DNA of 64,000 bases from JBBSNV01 sp964458605 (GTDB lineage Bacteria > Pseudomonadota > Alphaproteobacteria > Reyranellales > JAQSWP01), in assembly GCA_964458605.1 (NCBI GenBank), contig CAYWLS010000013.1, forward strand, positions 46,880 through 110,879, read 5' to 3'. This document shows positions 43,376-51,894 of this stretch, in pieces; positions within the stretch are counted from its first letter, which is position 1; each line of letters begins with the position of its first letter. A model generated the notes under the pieces. The model did no database searches. It was not told the origin of the DNA and worked only from the letters and a program-made list of their open reading frames with translations. The translations under genes and the position numbers were made by a program.

Positions 43376-44026
43376 CTAATCCTTCTTGCCGCCGCGCACG
43401 ATCCTGAGCCACGGATTGAGATCGGGCTCGGCGATCTTGCTGAGCGTGTTGCGGTCGCGATGCAGGAACGGCTTGTCCTGACCCTTGACCATCAGTGTTG
43501 TGTCGGACACGTAGCTCCACGTGCCGTCGGCGTTGAAATCGACCGTGAGCTGGTAGGAATCGGTGCGGAACGCCAGTTCGAGGAAGGTGGTCGAGCAGAT
43601 GCCGTATTCGGTCTGGCCGCGCTCCGCCTTGACCACCAGTCGGGTCGCGTCGGGCGCGGCATGGCCGGCGGCGATGGCGATCTGGCCGCGCGGGATGGCC
43701 AGGGTCTGCAGCACCAAGCCGGTGGCCGGCTCCCACAGCCAGTAGCCCACCTGGTCGTGGAAGGTGGTGTCTTCCTCCTCGGTGTTGATGTGAACGTGGT
43801 AGCGCAGGCCGTAGAATAGCTGCGGGCCGTTGGCCTGCGGATCGATCGGCTGCATCTCGATGCGCTCGTAGTAATTGCGCTGCTCGGGGCCCTCCGCCTT
43901 GGGCGCCACGTCGACGCCGCGCCGCCCCATCCACACCCCGGCCAGCCGGCGCAGCGGCCCCAGATGGGCCAGGGCGTTCGGATCGACGTCTTCAGGCTCG
44001 GTGAAGATATCGTCGGGAACTTCCAT
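43376..44026 (-). CDS. Nitrobindin-like heme-binding beta-barrel (FABP) protein
   Basis: A 216-residue protein with the nitrobindin/THAP4 beta-barrel pattern: LGPLRRLAGVWMGRRGVDV at the start, then RIEMQPIDPQANGPQLFYGLRY and HDQVGYWLWEPATGLVLQT, and IAAGHAAPDATRL near the middle. Relatives bind heme or fatty acid-like ligands; GHAA carries a His but the proximal ligand is not certain. The role is unknown, possibly nitric oxide or peroxynitrite handling. It is the last G+C-rich gene before the A+T-rich defence cassette. Confidence 0.75.
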   Translation of the reverse strand: MEVPDDIFTEPEDVDPNALAHLGPLRRLAGVWMGRRGVDVAPKAEGPEQRNYYERIEMQPIDPQANGPQLFYGLRYHVHINTEEEDTTFHDQVGYWLWEPATGLVLQTLAIPRGQIAIAAGHAAPDATRLVVKAERGQTEYGICSTTFLELAFRTDSYQLTVDFNADGTWSYVSDTTLMVKGQDKPFLHRDRNTLSKIAEPDLNPWLRIVRGGKKD

Positions 44027-44126
44027 TTGTACCCCTCAGAAGATGAAACGAGCATTGCCGTATAGCCACATAGCCCGTAGCCGCTATAACTTGTGTGAAT
44101 AATACAACCGGCAATTGGGGGAACCA

Positions 44127-45449
44127 GTGAATACCAACACGATATTGGAGGAATTTAGATCCCTACCGCAAGAAACCCAAGTCTTCATCGGCTTCATTCT
44201 GTTCGCCGCCGTGTTGCTTCATATCCGCTTCAATGCTCGAGCGGTGTCCAACGGCCCCACCATCCTCACGACTGTTGGCATATTCGCCACGTTCTTTGGC
44301 ATCGCGCTTGGACTATCGAGATTTAACACCGCTGATGTTCAAGGCAGCATTCCGCAACTACTGGCAGGCCTAAAAACGGCGTTTTGGGCATCGGTAGTTG
44401 GCGTTGGCTGCGCACTGACGATCAAATTCCGCGATCACCTGTTCGGCCACGCGCATGACCCGTTGGCATTGCCAGGGCACGACGATGTGGGGGCTGCGGA
44501 AATTGTACAAGGGGTAGGTCGCGTCGAGCACGCTTTAGTGGGGGACGAAGAAGGCTCTCTATTATCTCAGATCAAATTTCTCCGAACCGAAACGCGGGAC
44601 GAACTGCGGCAACTCCGGGACGCACAGACGAAGGCACTGGAGAAGCTTTCCGAGATGGGCTCAAAGACACTTATCGAGGCGCTCAAGGACGTAATCCGGG
44701 ACTTCAATGACAAACTTACTGAGCAGTTCGGCGAGAATTTCAAACAGCTCAATCTCGCCGTGGGCAAACTTGTCGAATGGCAGGAACAATATCGCTCTCA
44801 CGTTGAAACCACCACGACACAATTAAGCGAAATTCACCAGCTACTATCAAAGATTACAGAACACTATGCACAGGTAGTGGTCAATTCCAGCGAATTCTCG
44901 AAGCATGCAACTGCCTTAGGTCTGACGTTAACCGAACTGTCCGCAAGGCAAGATGAACTCCGAAAGCAAGGTGAAGCCTTAGCACTCTTGTTACTCCAGG
45001 CGTCGGGCAGTTTGCCTGAGATCGAGAAGAAGATCGTCGACCTCGCCAGGCAACTTGCCAACGGACTGACTCAAAGCAAAAGCATCGTCGAAGCCGCTCT
45101 GCTTACCCAGACGAAATCCATGGGCGAAGTCGTCGACAAGACCACAGCGGCCCTTTCAAAGTCCATGGCGGACGGCGCCCAGACGTTACGCCAATCTATG
45201 GACAATACCATTCAGGCGATGTCCGCAGCGAATTCGGAAAACAATAAGCAGATATCCGAGTTAACCAGCAAAACCAAAGAGAACGTTGCTCTGCTCGACA
45301 AAGCGTTGAGTGAAGAACTTGAGAAATCCTTGACAAGTCTGGGTCGCCAGCTGACGGCGCTCTCGAAGCAGTTTGTGGACGATTATTTGCCACTTACGAA
45401 TAGCCTGCGGCAGGTCGTCGAGCTCGCCAGAAGGGCAGGGATGCAATGA
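44127..45449 (+). CDS. zorA: MotA/TolQ/ExbB-like proton channel subunit of a Zorya-like system
   Basis: A 440-residue membrane protein. Three hydrophobic segments lie near the N-terminus: TQVFIGFILFAAVLLHI (about residues 17-33), TILTTVGIFATFFGIALGL (45-63) and LLAGLKTAFWASVVGVGCAL (about 76-95). The third has the MotA/ExbB channel look. The rest, some 340 residues, is a polar, heptad-like coiled coil (DELRQLRDAQTKALEKLSE, then KKIVDLARQLANGLTQSKS), as in the cytoplasmic tail of ZorA. The GTG at 44127 follows GGGGGA. Codon use is much less G+C-biased than outside. It overlaps the next gene (ATGA). Confidence 0.78.
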   Translation: MNTNTILEEFRSLPQETQVFIGFILFAAVLLHIRFNARAVSNGPTILTTVGIFATFFGIALGLSRFNTADVQGSIPQLLAGLKTAFWASVVGVGCALTIKFRDHLFGHAHDPLALPGHDDVGAAEIVQGVGRVEHALVGDEEGSLLSQIKFLRTETRDELRQLRDAQTKALEKLSEMGSKTLIEALKDVIRDFNDKLTEQFGENFKQLNLAVGKLVEWQEQYRSHVETTTTQLSEIHQLLSKITEHYAQVVVNSSEFSKHATALGLTLTELSARQDELRKQGEALALLLLQASGSLPEIEKKIVDLARQLANGLTQSKSIVEAALLTQTKSMGEVVDKTTAALSKSMADGAQTLRQSMDNTIQAMSAANSENNKQISELTSKTKENVALLDKALSEELEKSLTSLGRQLTALSKQFVDDYLPLTNSLRQVVELARRAGMQ

Positions 45450-46198
45450 GTCTCTTCCAAAAGAGAACCAAAAGAATTGCAACGGATGATCATTGGATTC
45501 CGTTGAGCGATCTGATGACAGGACTAATGATGATGTTCCTGCTCGTCGCTATAATCTTCATGGTCAAGGCAGAAGCACAGCAACGGAATGCTGAAGCACA
45601 GCAGAAGAGAGCGGAAGAAGAGACCATTCGAATAAAGGACATTGCCCTTCTGTATGATCAGATGCGAGAGCAGCTCTACAGAGATTTGGAAAGTGAATTC
45701 AAAGACGATCTGAAGCGCTGGCGCGCCACTCTCGATCATGACCTTGCGATCCGCTTCGAAGAGCCCGATGTACTGTTTCGCACAGGAAAGGCGGACCTAA
45801 GCCCTCAGTTCAAGAATATCCTCGAAGATTTCTTTCCTCGATATGTGCGCATTCTCTCCAGCGACCGCTACAAATCGTCGATTGAGGAGATTCGAATTGA
45901 AGGCCACACGTCTAGTTTTTGGTCAAACGCTAGCAACAACGACGCCTATTTTCTGAATATGGAACTCTCGCAATCAAGAACGAGATCTACCCTCGAGTAT
46001 GTACTCGCGATTCCTAAAATAGCTATGAACCGACAATGGCTGATAAGCAGACTTACAGCCAATGGCCTGTCATCTTCACGCTTGCGCTTCAATCCAGACG
46101 GAACCGAGAATCGCGAAGCTTCTCAAAGGGTGGAATTTCGCGTCCGGACCAATGCCGACGCCAAGATTGGTGAAATTTTGCGAGCGGCAAGCCAATGA
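45446..46198 (+). CDS. zorB: OmpA/MotB-like stator subunit of a Zorya-like system
   Basis: A 250-residue protein with one N-terminal membrane helix, DHWIPLSDLMTGLMMMFLLV, in which Asp22 stands where MotB and ZorB carry the proton-accepting Asp. A coiled-coil stalk follows (AEAQQRNAEAQQKRAEEET). The C-terminal OmpA-like peptidoglycan-binding domain has VLFRTGKADLSPQFKN, IRIEGHTSS, SQSRTRSTLEYVL and ASQRVEFRVRT. Together with the preceding channel gene it should form an ion-driven motor anchored to the cell wall. It overlaps both neighbours by 4 bases. Confidence 0.8.
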   Translation: MSLFQKRTKRIATDDHWIPLSDLMTGLMMMFLLVAIIFMVKAEAQQRNAEAQQKRAEEETIRIKDIALLYDQMREQLYRDLESEFKDDLKRWRATLDHDLAIRFEEPDVLFRTGKADLSPQFKNILEDFFPRYVRILSSDRYKSSIEEIRIEGHTSSFWSNASNNDAYFLNMELSQSRTRSTLEYVLAIPKIAMNRQWLISRLTANGLSSSRLRFNPDGTENREASQRVEFRVRTNADAKIGEILRAASQ

Positions 46199-47064
46199 AA
46201 CTTCCCGACTTTCTCCTTGACGTAGAGATGAACGCGCTCCGAAGAGCGATGGGCATCCCGGCTGATCAATTTGGCTCCTTTGAGGCGAATCTTCCGCCTA
46301 ACCGTCTTACCCTCGAAGAGTTGCATAAGCTGTCTACTGGTGAGGGAATAGACGTTAATTTCAGTGAGCTCACGATCCTCTCTGATGGAACACTCGCATA
46401 TAAAAATAGTCGGGTGCTTCTCTACATAAGGGATCACGAAGCATACCAGGGGGAGATAAACCCGCCCCGATATCACTTCTACAATTGTAGAACGTTACGA
46501 CAGATGAAAGACAGTGGCCGTTTCGAGCGCTATGTGGTGGCAACGGAGGTCACAGGTTCATTTATGATTAATATTATTGAACATCGGCGTCATCGAACGG
46601 AACGATTCAAGCTCAGTGTCTGCCAAAACTGTCTAAACGGACTTCATTTCGACGGCTTCACGCTCAGGGATACCAGAGTTCGGCGGGAACGATATGTGTC
46701 GCATTTTCTTCCTCAGAAGTTTTTCAATCAGTATCCGCAATCGTTGCTAATTGCAGGAGGCCAACCATCAGCGGCCACTGCGCCGGTCAATGATTATCCC
46801 GAGAATTGGGGAGAGATCAGCAGACAGGCGCGTCTGGCGGCCGATTGGACATGCTCAGTTTGTGGACTGGTACTTCAAGTCCACAAAAAGAAGTATCTCC
46901 ACGTCCATCATCGGAACGGTGTGAGATCGGACAACAGATCCACCAATCTGCAGGTATTGTGTCTCGGTTGTCATGCTGAACAGCCGCAGCATCAGCGAAT
47001 GAAGTCCACTCGCGTCTATTCGCAGTTTCTGCGCGACACCAAGTGGTCACCCAAGAGGCGCTAA
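46195..47064 (+). CDS. zorE: HNH endonuclease, effector of a Zorya-like system (ZorE candidate)
   Basis: A 289-residue protein. The last 75 residues are an HNH nuclease: zinc pairs Cys220-x2-Cys223 (WTCSVCGL) and Cys256-x2-Cys259 (LCLGCH), the catalytic region HVHHRNG (His236, 238, 239, Asn241) and a later His260. The first 200 residues have no domain I recognise; a further CQNC pair sits near the middle. Type II Zorya consists of ZorA, ZorB and the HNH nuclease ZorE, which fits the order here. Expected role: nicking or cutting of invading phage DNA once the membrane motor senses infection. Confidence 0.7.
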   Translation: MKLPDFLLDVEMNALRRAMGIPADQFGSFEANLPPNRLTLEELHKLSTGEGIDVNFSELTILSDGTLAYKNSRVLLYIRDHEAYQGEINPPRYHFYNCRTLRQMKDSGRFERYVVATEVTGSFMINIIEHRRHRTERFKLSVCQNCLNGLHFDGFTLRDTRVRRERYVSHFLPQKFFNQYPQSLLIAGGQPSAATAPVNDYPENWGEISRQARLAADWTCSVCGLVLQVHKKKYLHVHHRNGVRSDNRSTNLQVLCLGCHAEQPQHQRMKSTRVYSQFLRDTKWSPKRR

Positions 47065-47093
47065 CTAGTAAAGTTGCTTATGGAGGTCTCGCA

Positions 47094-47894
47094 ATGGCGC
47101 GTCTGCAACTGGAGCGGCAGGACGGCATCGCCATCATCCGTTTCGACCATCCGCCGCACGGCTACATGGACGAGCCGATGGTGGACGAGCTGGACGCCGC
47201 GACCGAAACGCTCGCCGCCGACAAGGACGTGCGCGCCCTGGTCTTCACCGGCGCGCTGGAGGGCGTGTTCATCCAGCACTACAGCGTCGCGGAACTCGAG
47301 ACCATCGCCCGCAGCCTGCGGGCTCGAAAGCTGAAGTTCCGCGAGGATCGGCCGGCGCCGCCGCGCAAGCTCGACCGCGTGTTCGACCGGCTGGGCAGCA
47401 TGGACAAGCCGACCATCGCCGCCATAAACGGCAACGCCATGGGCGGCGGCTTCGAATTCTGTCTGGCCTGCGATCTGCGCCTGGCCCAGCGCGGCCCCTA
47501 TTCGATCGGCCTGCCGGAAATCAATATCGGCATCCTGCCCGGCGGCGGCGGCACGCAGCGCCTGGCGCGGCTGGTGGGCGAAGCCCGCGCGCTGGAACTG
47601 GTGCTGTGCGGCAGGACGGTCGACGCCGCCGAAGCGGCGCGGCTGGGCATGGTGCATGAAGCCGTGGACGGCCCGGTGCTGGATCGCGCGCTGGCGCTGG
47701 CGAAGGAACTGGCCGGCAAGTCGGCGCCGGCCGTGAAGCATATCAAGCGGCTGATCCGCGGCGCCCATGCCGCGCCGCTGGCCGACAATCTGGTGCTGGA
47801 GCGCACCCTGTTCCTCGACCTGCTGGTGAGCGACGAGGCCCAGCCCTTGCTGCAGCAATTCGTCGACGGCAGGCGCGACATCAGGCAGCGCTGA
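47094..47894 (+). CDS. Enoyl-CoA hydratase/isomerase family protein
   Basis: A crotonase-fold enzyme of 266 residues. INGNAMGGGFEFCLACDLRLA is the second oxyanion-hole region and GLPEINIGILPGGGGTQRLARLVG carries the catalytic Glu of hydratases. The N-terminal part has FTGALEGVFIQHYSV in the acyl-CoA binding loop. Substrate length is unknown. The ATG at 47094 follows TGGAGG and is preferred to 47043, which would overlap the nuclease gene. The G+C-rich codon use resumes here, so this gene marks the right side of the defence cassette. Confidence 0.88.
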   Translation: MARLQLERQDGIAIIRFDHPPHGYMDEPMVDELDAATETLAADKDVRALVFTGALEGVFIQHYSVAELETIARSLRARKLKFREDRPAPPRKLDRVFDRLGSMDKPTIAAINGNAMGGGFEFCLACDLRLAQRGPYSIGLPEINIGILPGGGGTQRLARLVGEARALELVLCGRTVDAAEAARLGMVHEAVDGPVLDRALALAKELAGKSAPAVKHIKRLIRGAHAAPLADNLVLERTLFLDLLVSDEAQPLLQQFVDGRRDIRQR

Positions 47895-47916
47895 GCGATG
47901 CCGCTCGGGGCCTCGT

Positions 47917-48714
47917 CTATTTCTTCACGTCGGAGCTCTGCAGTTCCTTGCTGGCCTGCGCCGCCAGGTCGCTGTCCTTGCCGACCAGGCGCAGCACCTT
48001 GATGAAGTCTTCGCGCGCGCCCTTGTCGCCGCGCATCTTGCGCTGGATGCCGCGTTCGAGATAGGCCTCCGGATAGTCCGGCGCCAGCCTGATCGCCTGG
48101 TCGACATCGCTGGCCGCCTGCGCGGTCCTGGCCTGCAGGCGATAGGCGGTGGCGCGCAGGGTGAGCGCCTCGTATTTGCGCGGCTGCAGCTTCAACGCCT
48201 TGTCGAGATCGGCGATCGCTTCGTTCAGTTGGCCGGTGCCGGCATAGGTCACCGAGCGATCGATCAGGTATTCGACGTTGTCGGGCGCCAGCAGCAGGGC
48301 GTTGGTCTGGGCCCGCAACGCCTGGTCGATCAGGCTGCCGCGCAGCCAGGCCTGGCCGGCCTGGGCGTAGAGCGCCGCACGCAGATCCTGGCGCAGGATC
48401 AGCCCGTCCTCGGCCAGATGCTGCAGCCGGTTGGCGGCCTCGATATAGTCGCCGGCTTCGAACAGCGCGACCGCCGCGCAGTGCTGGGCCGCCGCGCCGC
48501 CGCCCTTGTCGGACCAGGCATTGGCGCTGGCCAGGCCCTGGCGCGGATTGCTCTTGGCCAGCTTCATGCAGGCGTCATATTGCTGCTCGTTGCCGAGCGG
48601 CGCGTCGGCAGCGCGCGGCGCGGCCCAGGCGGGCGGCGCCAGGACGGGCGTCGCCAGGACGGGCGCAGCGGCCAGCGCCAGCAGCAGCGCCGCTGGGAAT
48701 CGGAAAGCGGTCAT
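47917..48714 (-). CDS. Periplasmic tetratricopeptide-repeat protein
   Basis: A 265-residue protein with a signal peptide (MTAFRFPAALLLALAAAPVL, cleavage near AWA). A Cys pair, YDACMKLAKSN and AQHCAAVALF, recalls Sel1-like or TPR lipids-associated proteins. At least four TPR units follow, for example ALFEAGDYIEAANRLQHLAE, TYAGTGQLNEAIADLDKALKL and QAIRLAPDYPEAYLERGI. It probably serves as a protein-protein scaffold in the periplasm. It ends with a lysine-rich tail and converges on the hydratase gene. Confidence 0.75.
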   Translation of the reverse strand: MTAFRFPAALLLALAAAPVLATPVLAPPAWAAPRAADAPLGNEQQYDACMKLAKSNPRQGLASANAWSDKGGGAAAQHCAAVALFEAGDYIEAANRLQHLAEDGLILRQDLRAALYAQAGQAWLRGSLIDQALRAQTNALLLAPDNVEYLIDRSVTYAGTGQLNEAIADLDKALKLQPRKYEALTLRATAYRLQARTAQAASDVDQAIRLAPDYPEAYLERGIQRKMRGDKGAREDFIKVLRLVGKDSDLAAQASKELQSSDVKK

Positions 48715-48780
48715 CGCGCTAGGATGGCCGCAAGATCAAGGCGCTCGCAAGGCAGGCGGGCGCGACATAAGGGGCAGGAT

Positions 48781-49659
48781 TTGAGCGATCCAGGAACCAT
48801 CTTCGTGCTGGGCCATGGCTATACCGGGGCGACGCTGACCGGGCGGTTGCACCGCCAGGGCTGGCGCGCCTTCGGCACCTCGCGCGATCCGGTCGCCGAC
48901 GGCGCCGTCACGATGTTCCGCCTCGCCGCGCCGGCCGAGCTGGCGCCGGGCACGCCGGCCGCCAATGCACTGGCTGAGGCCACCCATCTGCTGCATTCGA
49001 TCCCGCCGACCGCCGAAGGCGATCCGGTGCTGGCGTCGGTGCAGGCCCTGCTCGAGCGATCGCACCGGCTGCAATGGATCGGCTATCTCTCCACCACCGG
49101 GGTCTATGGCGACCGCGATGGCGGCTGGGTCGACGAGCAGACGCCGACCGCGCCCAACAACGCGCGCGGCCAGCGCCGCGTCGCGGCCGAGCGGCAATGG
49201 CTGGAACTGGGCGCGCGGCACGGCATCGCCACGCAGCTGTTCCGTCTCGCCGGCATCTATGGGCCCGGCCGCTCGGCGCTGGACGACGTGCGCGCCGGCA
49301 CCGCGCGCCGCATTCTCAAACCGGGCCACGATTTTTCCCGCATTCATGTCGAAGACATCGCCCGGGTGTTGGAAGCCTCCATCGCGCGGCCCCAGCCGGG
49401 CGCGATCTACAATGCCTGCGACGACCTGCCGGCGCCCTCGGCCGATGTCGTGGCTTTCGCCTGCGCGTTGCTGGGCGTCGCGCCGCCGCCATTGGTGCCG
49501 TTCGCGGAGATCGCTTCCAGCCTGTCGCCGATGGCGCGCGAGTTCTGGTCGGCCAATCGCAAAGTGCGCAACGGGAAGATCAAGCGCGAACTGGGCGTGC
49601 GGCTGCTCTATCCCGACTATCGCGCCGGTCTGCGTGCGATTTTCGACGGCGGCGGCTGA
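48781..49659 (+). CDS. NAD-dependent epimerase/dehydratase family protein (SDR, YeeZ-like)
   Basis: A 292-residue extended SDR. IFVLGHGYTGATLTGRL is the nucleotide-binding motif (GxGxxG variant). YLSTTGVYGDRDGGWVDE contains the Ser/Thr and Tyr of the active site, and RRVAAERQWLELG carries what would be the Lys position as Arg. HVEDIARVLEASI is a common SDR element. It starts at a TTG (48781) behind GGGGCAGG and is divergent from the TPR gene by 66 bases. The substrate is unknown. Confidence 0.78.
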   Translation: MSDPGTIFVLGHGYTGATLTGRLHRQGWRAFGTSRDPVADGAVTMFRLAAPAELAPGTPAANALAEATHLLHSIPPTAEGDPVLASVQALLERSHRLQWIGYLSTTGVYGDRDGGWVDEQTPTAPNNARGQRRVAAERQWLELGARHGIATQLFRLAGIYGPGRSALDDVRAGTARRILKPGHDFSRIHVEDIARVLEASIARPQPGAIYNACDDLPAPSADVVAFACALLGVAPPPLVPFAEIASSLSPMAREFWSANRKVRNGKIKRELGVRLLYPDYRAGLRAIFDGGG

Positions 49660-49668
49660 CCGGCCAGT

Positions 49669-49725
49669 GGCGATCAGGCGGCGGCGATCAGGCGGCGGCT
49701 GATCAGGCAGCGGCGATCAGGCGGC
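49669..49725. repeat. Tandem repeat of GGCGATCAGGCGGC, four copies
   Basis: Three exact 14-bp copies and one 15-bp variant (GGCTGATCAGGCAGC) lie between two convergent genes. The last copy includes the stop codon and the final Ala codons of the minus-strand hydrolase. On that strand each unit supplies another TGA. It is probably a slippage product. Confidence 0.8.
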
Positions 49726-50511
49726 GGCCCGGGCCAGCCGCTCGACCAGCCGCAGCAGCCGGTCGATATCGGATGGCTGCGACAGGCGGTGATCGCCGTC
49801 CTTGACCAGGGCGAGCGTCGCCTCGGGCGCGGCGACATGCTCCAGCACGCGCAGCGAATGGCGCCACGGCACTTCCATGTCGCGCGTGCCGTGCAGCAGA
49901 TGCAGCGGACAGGGCAGCGCCAGGGGCTTGTCCAGCGCCAGGTGTCGCGCGCCCTCCTCGATCAGTCGCATCGTCAGGATGTCGGGCTGATCCGAATAGC
50001 GGCTGGGCCGCAGCAAGCGGCCATCGCGCTTCAGCGTCGCCCGATCCTCGGCCGACAGTTCGGGCCAGATCAGCTCCTGCGTGAAATCCGGCGCCACCGC
50101 GATGCCGACCATCCCGGCCAGTCGATCGCCCAGTCGATCGCCCAGCCGATCGCCCAGCCGACGCGCCACGTTGAGCATGATCCAGCCGCCCATGCTCGAT
50201 CCCACCAGGATCACCTTGCCTTCCGGCACGACCGTTTCGATGACCGCCATGGCATCGTCGATCCAGCGGCCGATCGTCGCCTGGGCGAAGTCGCCGGTCG
50301 AACGGCCATGCGCGGAATAGTCGAAGCGCAGGAAAGCAAAACCGCTGCGCCGCGCCCAGGCGTCGAGCGCGATCGCCTTGGTGCCGGTCATGTCGGAACG
50401 GAAGCCGCCCAGGAACACCACGCTGGGCTTGCGCCCAGCGCGCGACACATAGGCGAGATGCTCTCCGCCCGGCCGTGGCATCGTCGAAAAATCTTGTGTA
50501 GAATCAGTCAT
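49717..50511 (-). CDS. Alpha/beta hydrolase, ABHD10-like
   Basis: A 264-residue serine hydrolase. VVFLGGFRSDMTGTKA is the oxyanion region, FDYSAHGRSTGDF follows, ILVGSSMGGWIML holds the nucleophile Ser, HGTRDMEVP the Asp and KDGDHRLSQP the His. The pattern GGFxSDMxGxKA is typical of ABHD10-like thioesterases and glucuronide hydrolases. A four-residue repeat, GDRL three times over, sits after the nucleophile helix and comes from a 12-bp tandem repeat at 50119-50162. The ATG at 50511 is 37 bases from the divergent glycosyltransferase. Confidence 0.85.
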   Translation of the reverse strand: MTDSTQDFSTMPRPGGEHLAYVSRAGRKPSVVFLGGFRSDMTGTKAIALDAWARRSGFAFLRFDYSAHGRSTGDFAQATIGRWIDDAMAVIETVVPEGKVILVGSSMGGWIMLNVARRLGDRLGDRLGDRLAGMVGIAVAPDFTQELIWPELSAEDRATLKRDGRLLRPSRYSDQPDILTMRLIEEGARHLALDKPLALPCPLHLLHGTRDMEVPWRHSLRVLEHVAAPEATLALVKDGDHRLSQPSDIDRLLRLVERLARAAA

Positions 50512-50548
50512 TTGAAGTAGTGAACAGCTGTGCAACGGCAATCCAGCC

Positions 50549-51754
50549 ATGGCCGACATCGTCGCCGCAGAACCTAGCATGGTCGCAACGGCCGGTGCAG
50601 CGCGAATTCCCGTTGTCCTGCAACTCGTTAGTCGCTTGGACGCGGGCCTTGCCGCGCGTATCGCCATCGACTCGGCGGTGGCCGTATCGCGGGCCGGCGG
50701 CAGGGCGCTGGTCGCCTCCGGTGGCGGACCCTATCTGCACGAGCTGGAGCGGGCGGGTATTCGTCACATAACATTGCCAATCGCAACCGATAAAGATTTC
50801 GGCCGCTGGTCCTCGATCCGGCGTTTGCGCCGGCTGGTGCGCGAGGAGGACGTCAGCATCGTCCACACCTTCGGCCTGATGGCGACGATGGCGGCGCGGC
50901 GCGCGGCGATGGGCCGGCCGACCCGCGTGGTGAGCTCCTACCTGGAGACCGTCGAGCCGCTTTCCTACCTGAAGCGGCGCAAGCTCAGGCTGATGACCCG
51001 CGCCGACCGCGTCATCGCGCCCTCGGCGATTTCGACCGCCTATCTGCGCACCGAATTCCGGCTCGAGCCGACGCGCATCGCGCAGGTGCCGGCGGGCGTC
51101 AACATCACCCGCTTCGCGCCGGCCGCGGTGCGGGCCGAGCGCATCATCCGGCTGGCCCAGCAATGGCGCGTGCCCGACGACCGCCGCATCGTACTGGTCG
51201 CCTCGCCGCTGGAGCCCAATCGCGGCCATACCGTGGTGATCGAGGCGCTGAGCCGCATCGAGCACAACGACATCTATTGCCTGATGGTGGGCGCCAAGCC
51301 GGAGACCCAGGCGCGCCGCGAGGAACTCGAGAAGCTGATCGCCAAAAAGAATCTGGGCGGCTTCGTCTACATCGTCGATCACTGCAACGACATGGCGGCC
51401 GCCTACATGCTGGCCGACGCCGTGGTGATCGCCGACCGCGCGCCGCGCGCCTTCAGTCGCGTGGTGATCGAGGCCCAGGCCATGGGCCGGCCGGTGATCG
51501 CCTGTTCCTCCGGCGGCATCGCCGAGCCGCTGATTCCCAACGAGACCGGCTGGACCGTGCCGGTCGGCGACCCGGACGCCCTGGCCCAGGCGCTGCGCGC
51601 CGTGCTGGGACTGGATACCGCCCAGCGCACCCAACTGGCCGAAGCCGCGATCAGCCACGCGCGCGCCAATTTCGCGCTCGAGGTGGTCGGCGAGCAGATG
51701 CTGGCGGTCTACGATGCGGTGCTGGAGACGCTGTGGGCGGAAGCCCGAACGTGA
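50549..51754 (+). CDS. Glycosyltransferase family 4
   Basis: A 401-residue GT-B fold glycosyltransferase. The N-terminal acceptor domain has VVLQLVSRLDAGLAARIAID and SIVHTFGLMATMAARRA; the C-terminal nucleotide-sugar domain has IVLVASPLEPNRGH, AAAYMLADAVVIADRAPRAFSR and VVIEAQAMGRPVIACSSGG with the EX7E-like motif of family 4. No signal peptide, so it should act at the cytoplasmic face, on a lipid-linked or LPS core acceptor. The donor and acceptor are not clear. It stands before thrS. Confidence 0.85.
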   Translation: MADIVAAEPSMVATAGAARIPVVLQLVSRLDAGLAARIAIDSAVAVSRAGGRALVASGGGPYLHELERAGIRHITLPIATDKDFGRWSSIRRLRRLVREEDVSIVHTFGLMATMAARRAAMGRPTRVVSSYLETVEPLSYLKRRKLRLMTRADRVIAPSAISTAYLRTEFRLEPTRIAQVPAGVNITRFAPAAVRAERIIRLAQQWRVPDDRRIVLVASPLEPNRGHTVVIEALSRIEHNDIYCLMVGAKPETQARREELEKLIAKKNLGGFVYIVDHCNDMAAAYMLADAVVIADRAPRAFSRVVIEAQAMGRPVIACSSGGIAEPLIPNETGWTVPVGDPDALAQALRAVLGLDTAQRTQLAEAAISHARANFALEVVGEQMLAVYDAVLETLWAEART

Positions 51755-51772
51755 CGCTCGGCGACTGGCTGC

Positions 51773-51801
51773 TTGACAGCCCCCGGGCCGCGCCCTAAGT
51801 C
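51773..51801 (+). promoter_or_regulatory. Candidate housekeeping promoter of thrS
   Basis: A perfect -35 box TTGACA at 51773, a 17-base spacer and a weak -10 TAAGTC at 51796. It lies about 95 bases before the thrS start in a gap after the glycosyltransferase. Confidence 0.4.
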
Positions 51802-51894
51802 GCTAGGCTTCGTTTGCGGCCGCCGTTTTCTCCAAGCCCTCGGCCGCGCGATGCGGATCTGGGGTAACCTCCTGAAAGTGAAAGAGTTTTAGTG

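Noticed and set aside
38739..43934. 1731-codon open frame on the minus strand opposite gltB
   Set aside because: It is a codon-bias shadow of gltB; gltB is complete with catalytic and cluster motifs.
44027..44126. Promoter of the Zorya-like operon
   Set aside because: The gap is A+T-rich and has TATAAC and AATAAT, but neither has a -35 box at proper spacing, so no promoter is called.
50119..50162. CRISPR-like array
   Set aside because: The 12-bp units are directly joined with no spacers and lie in a reading frame; no cas genes are in the window.
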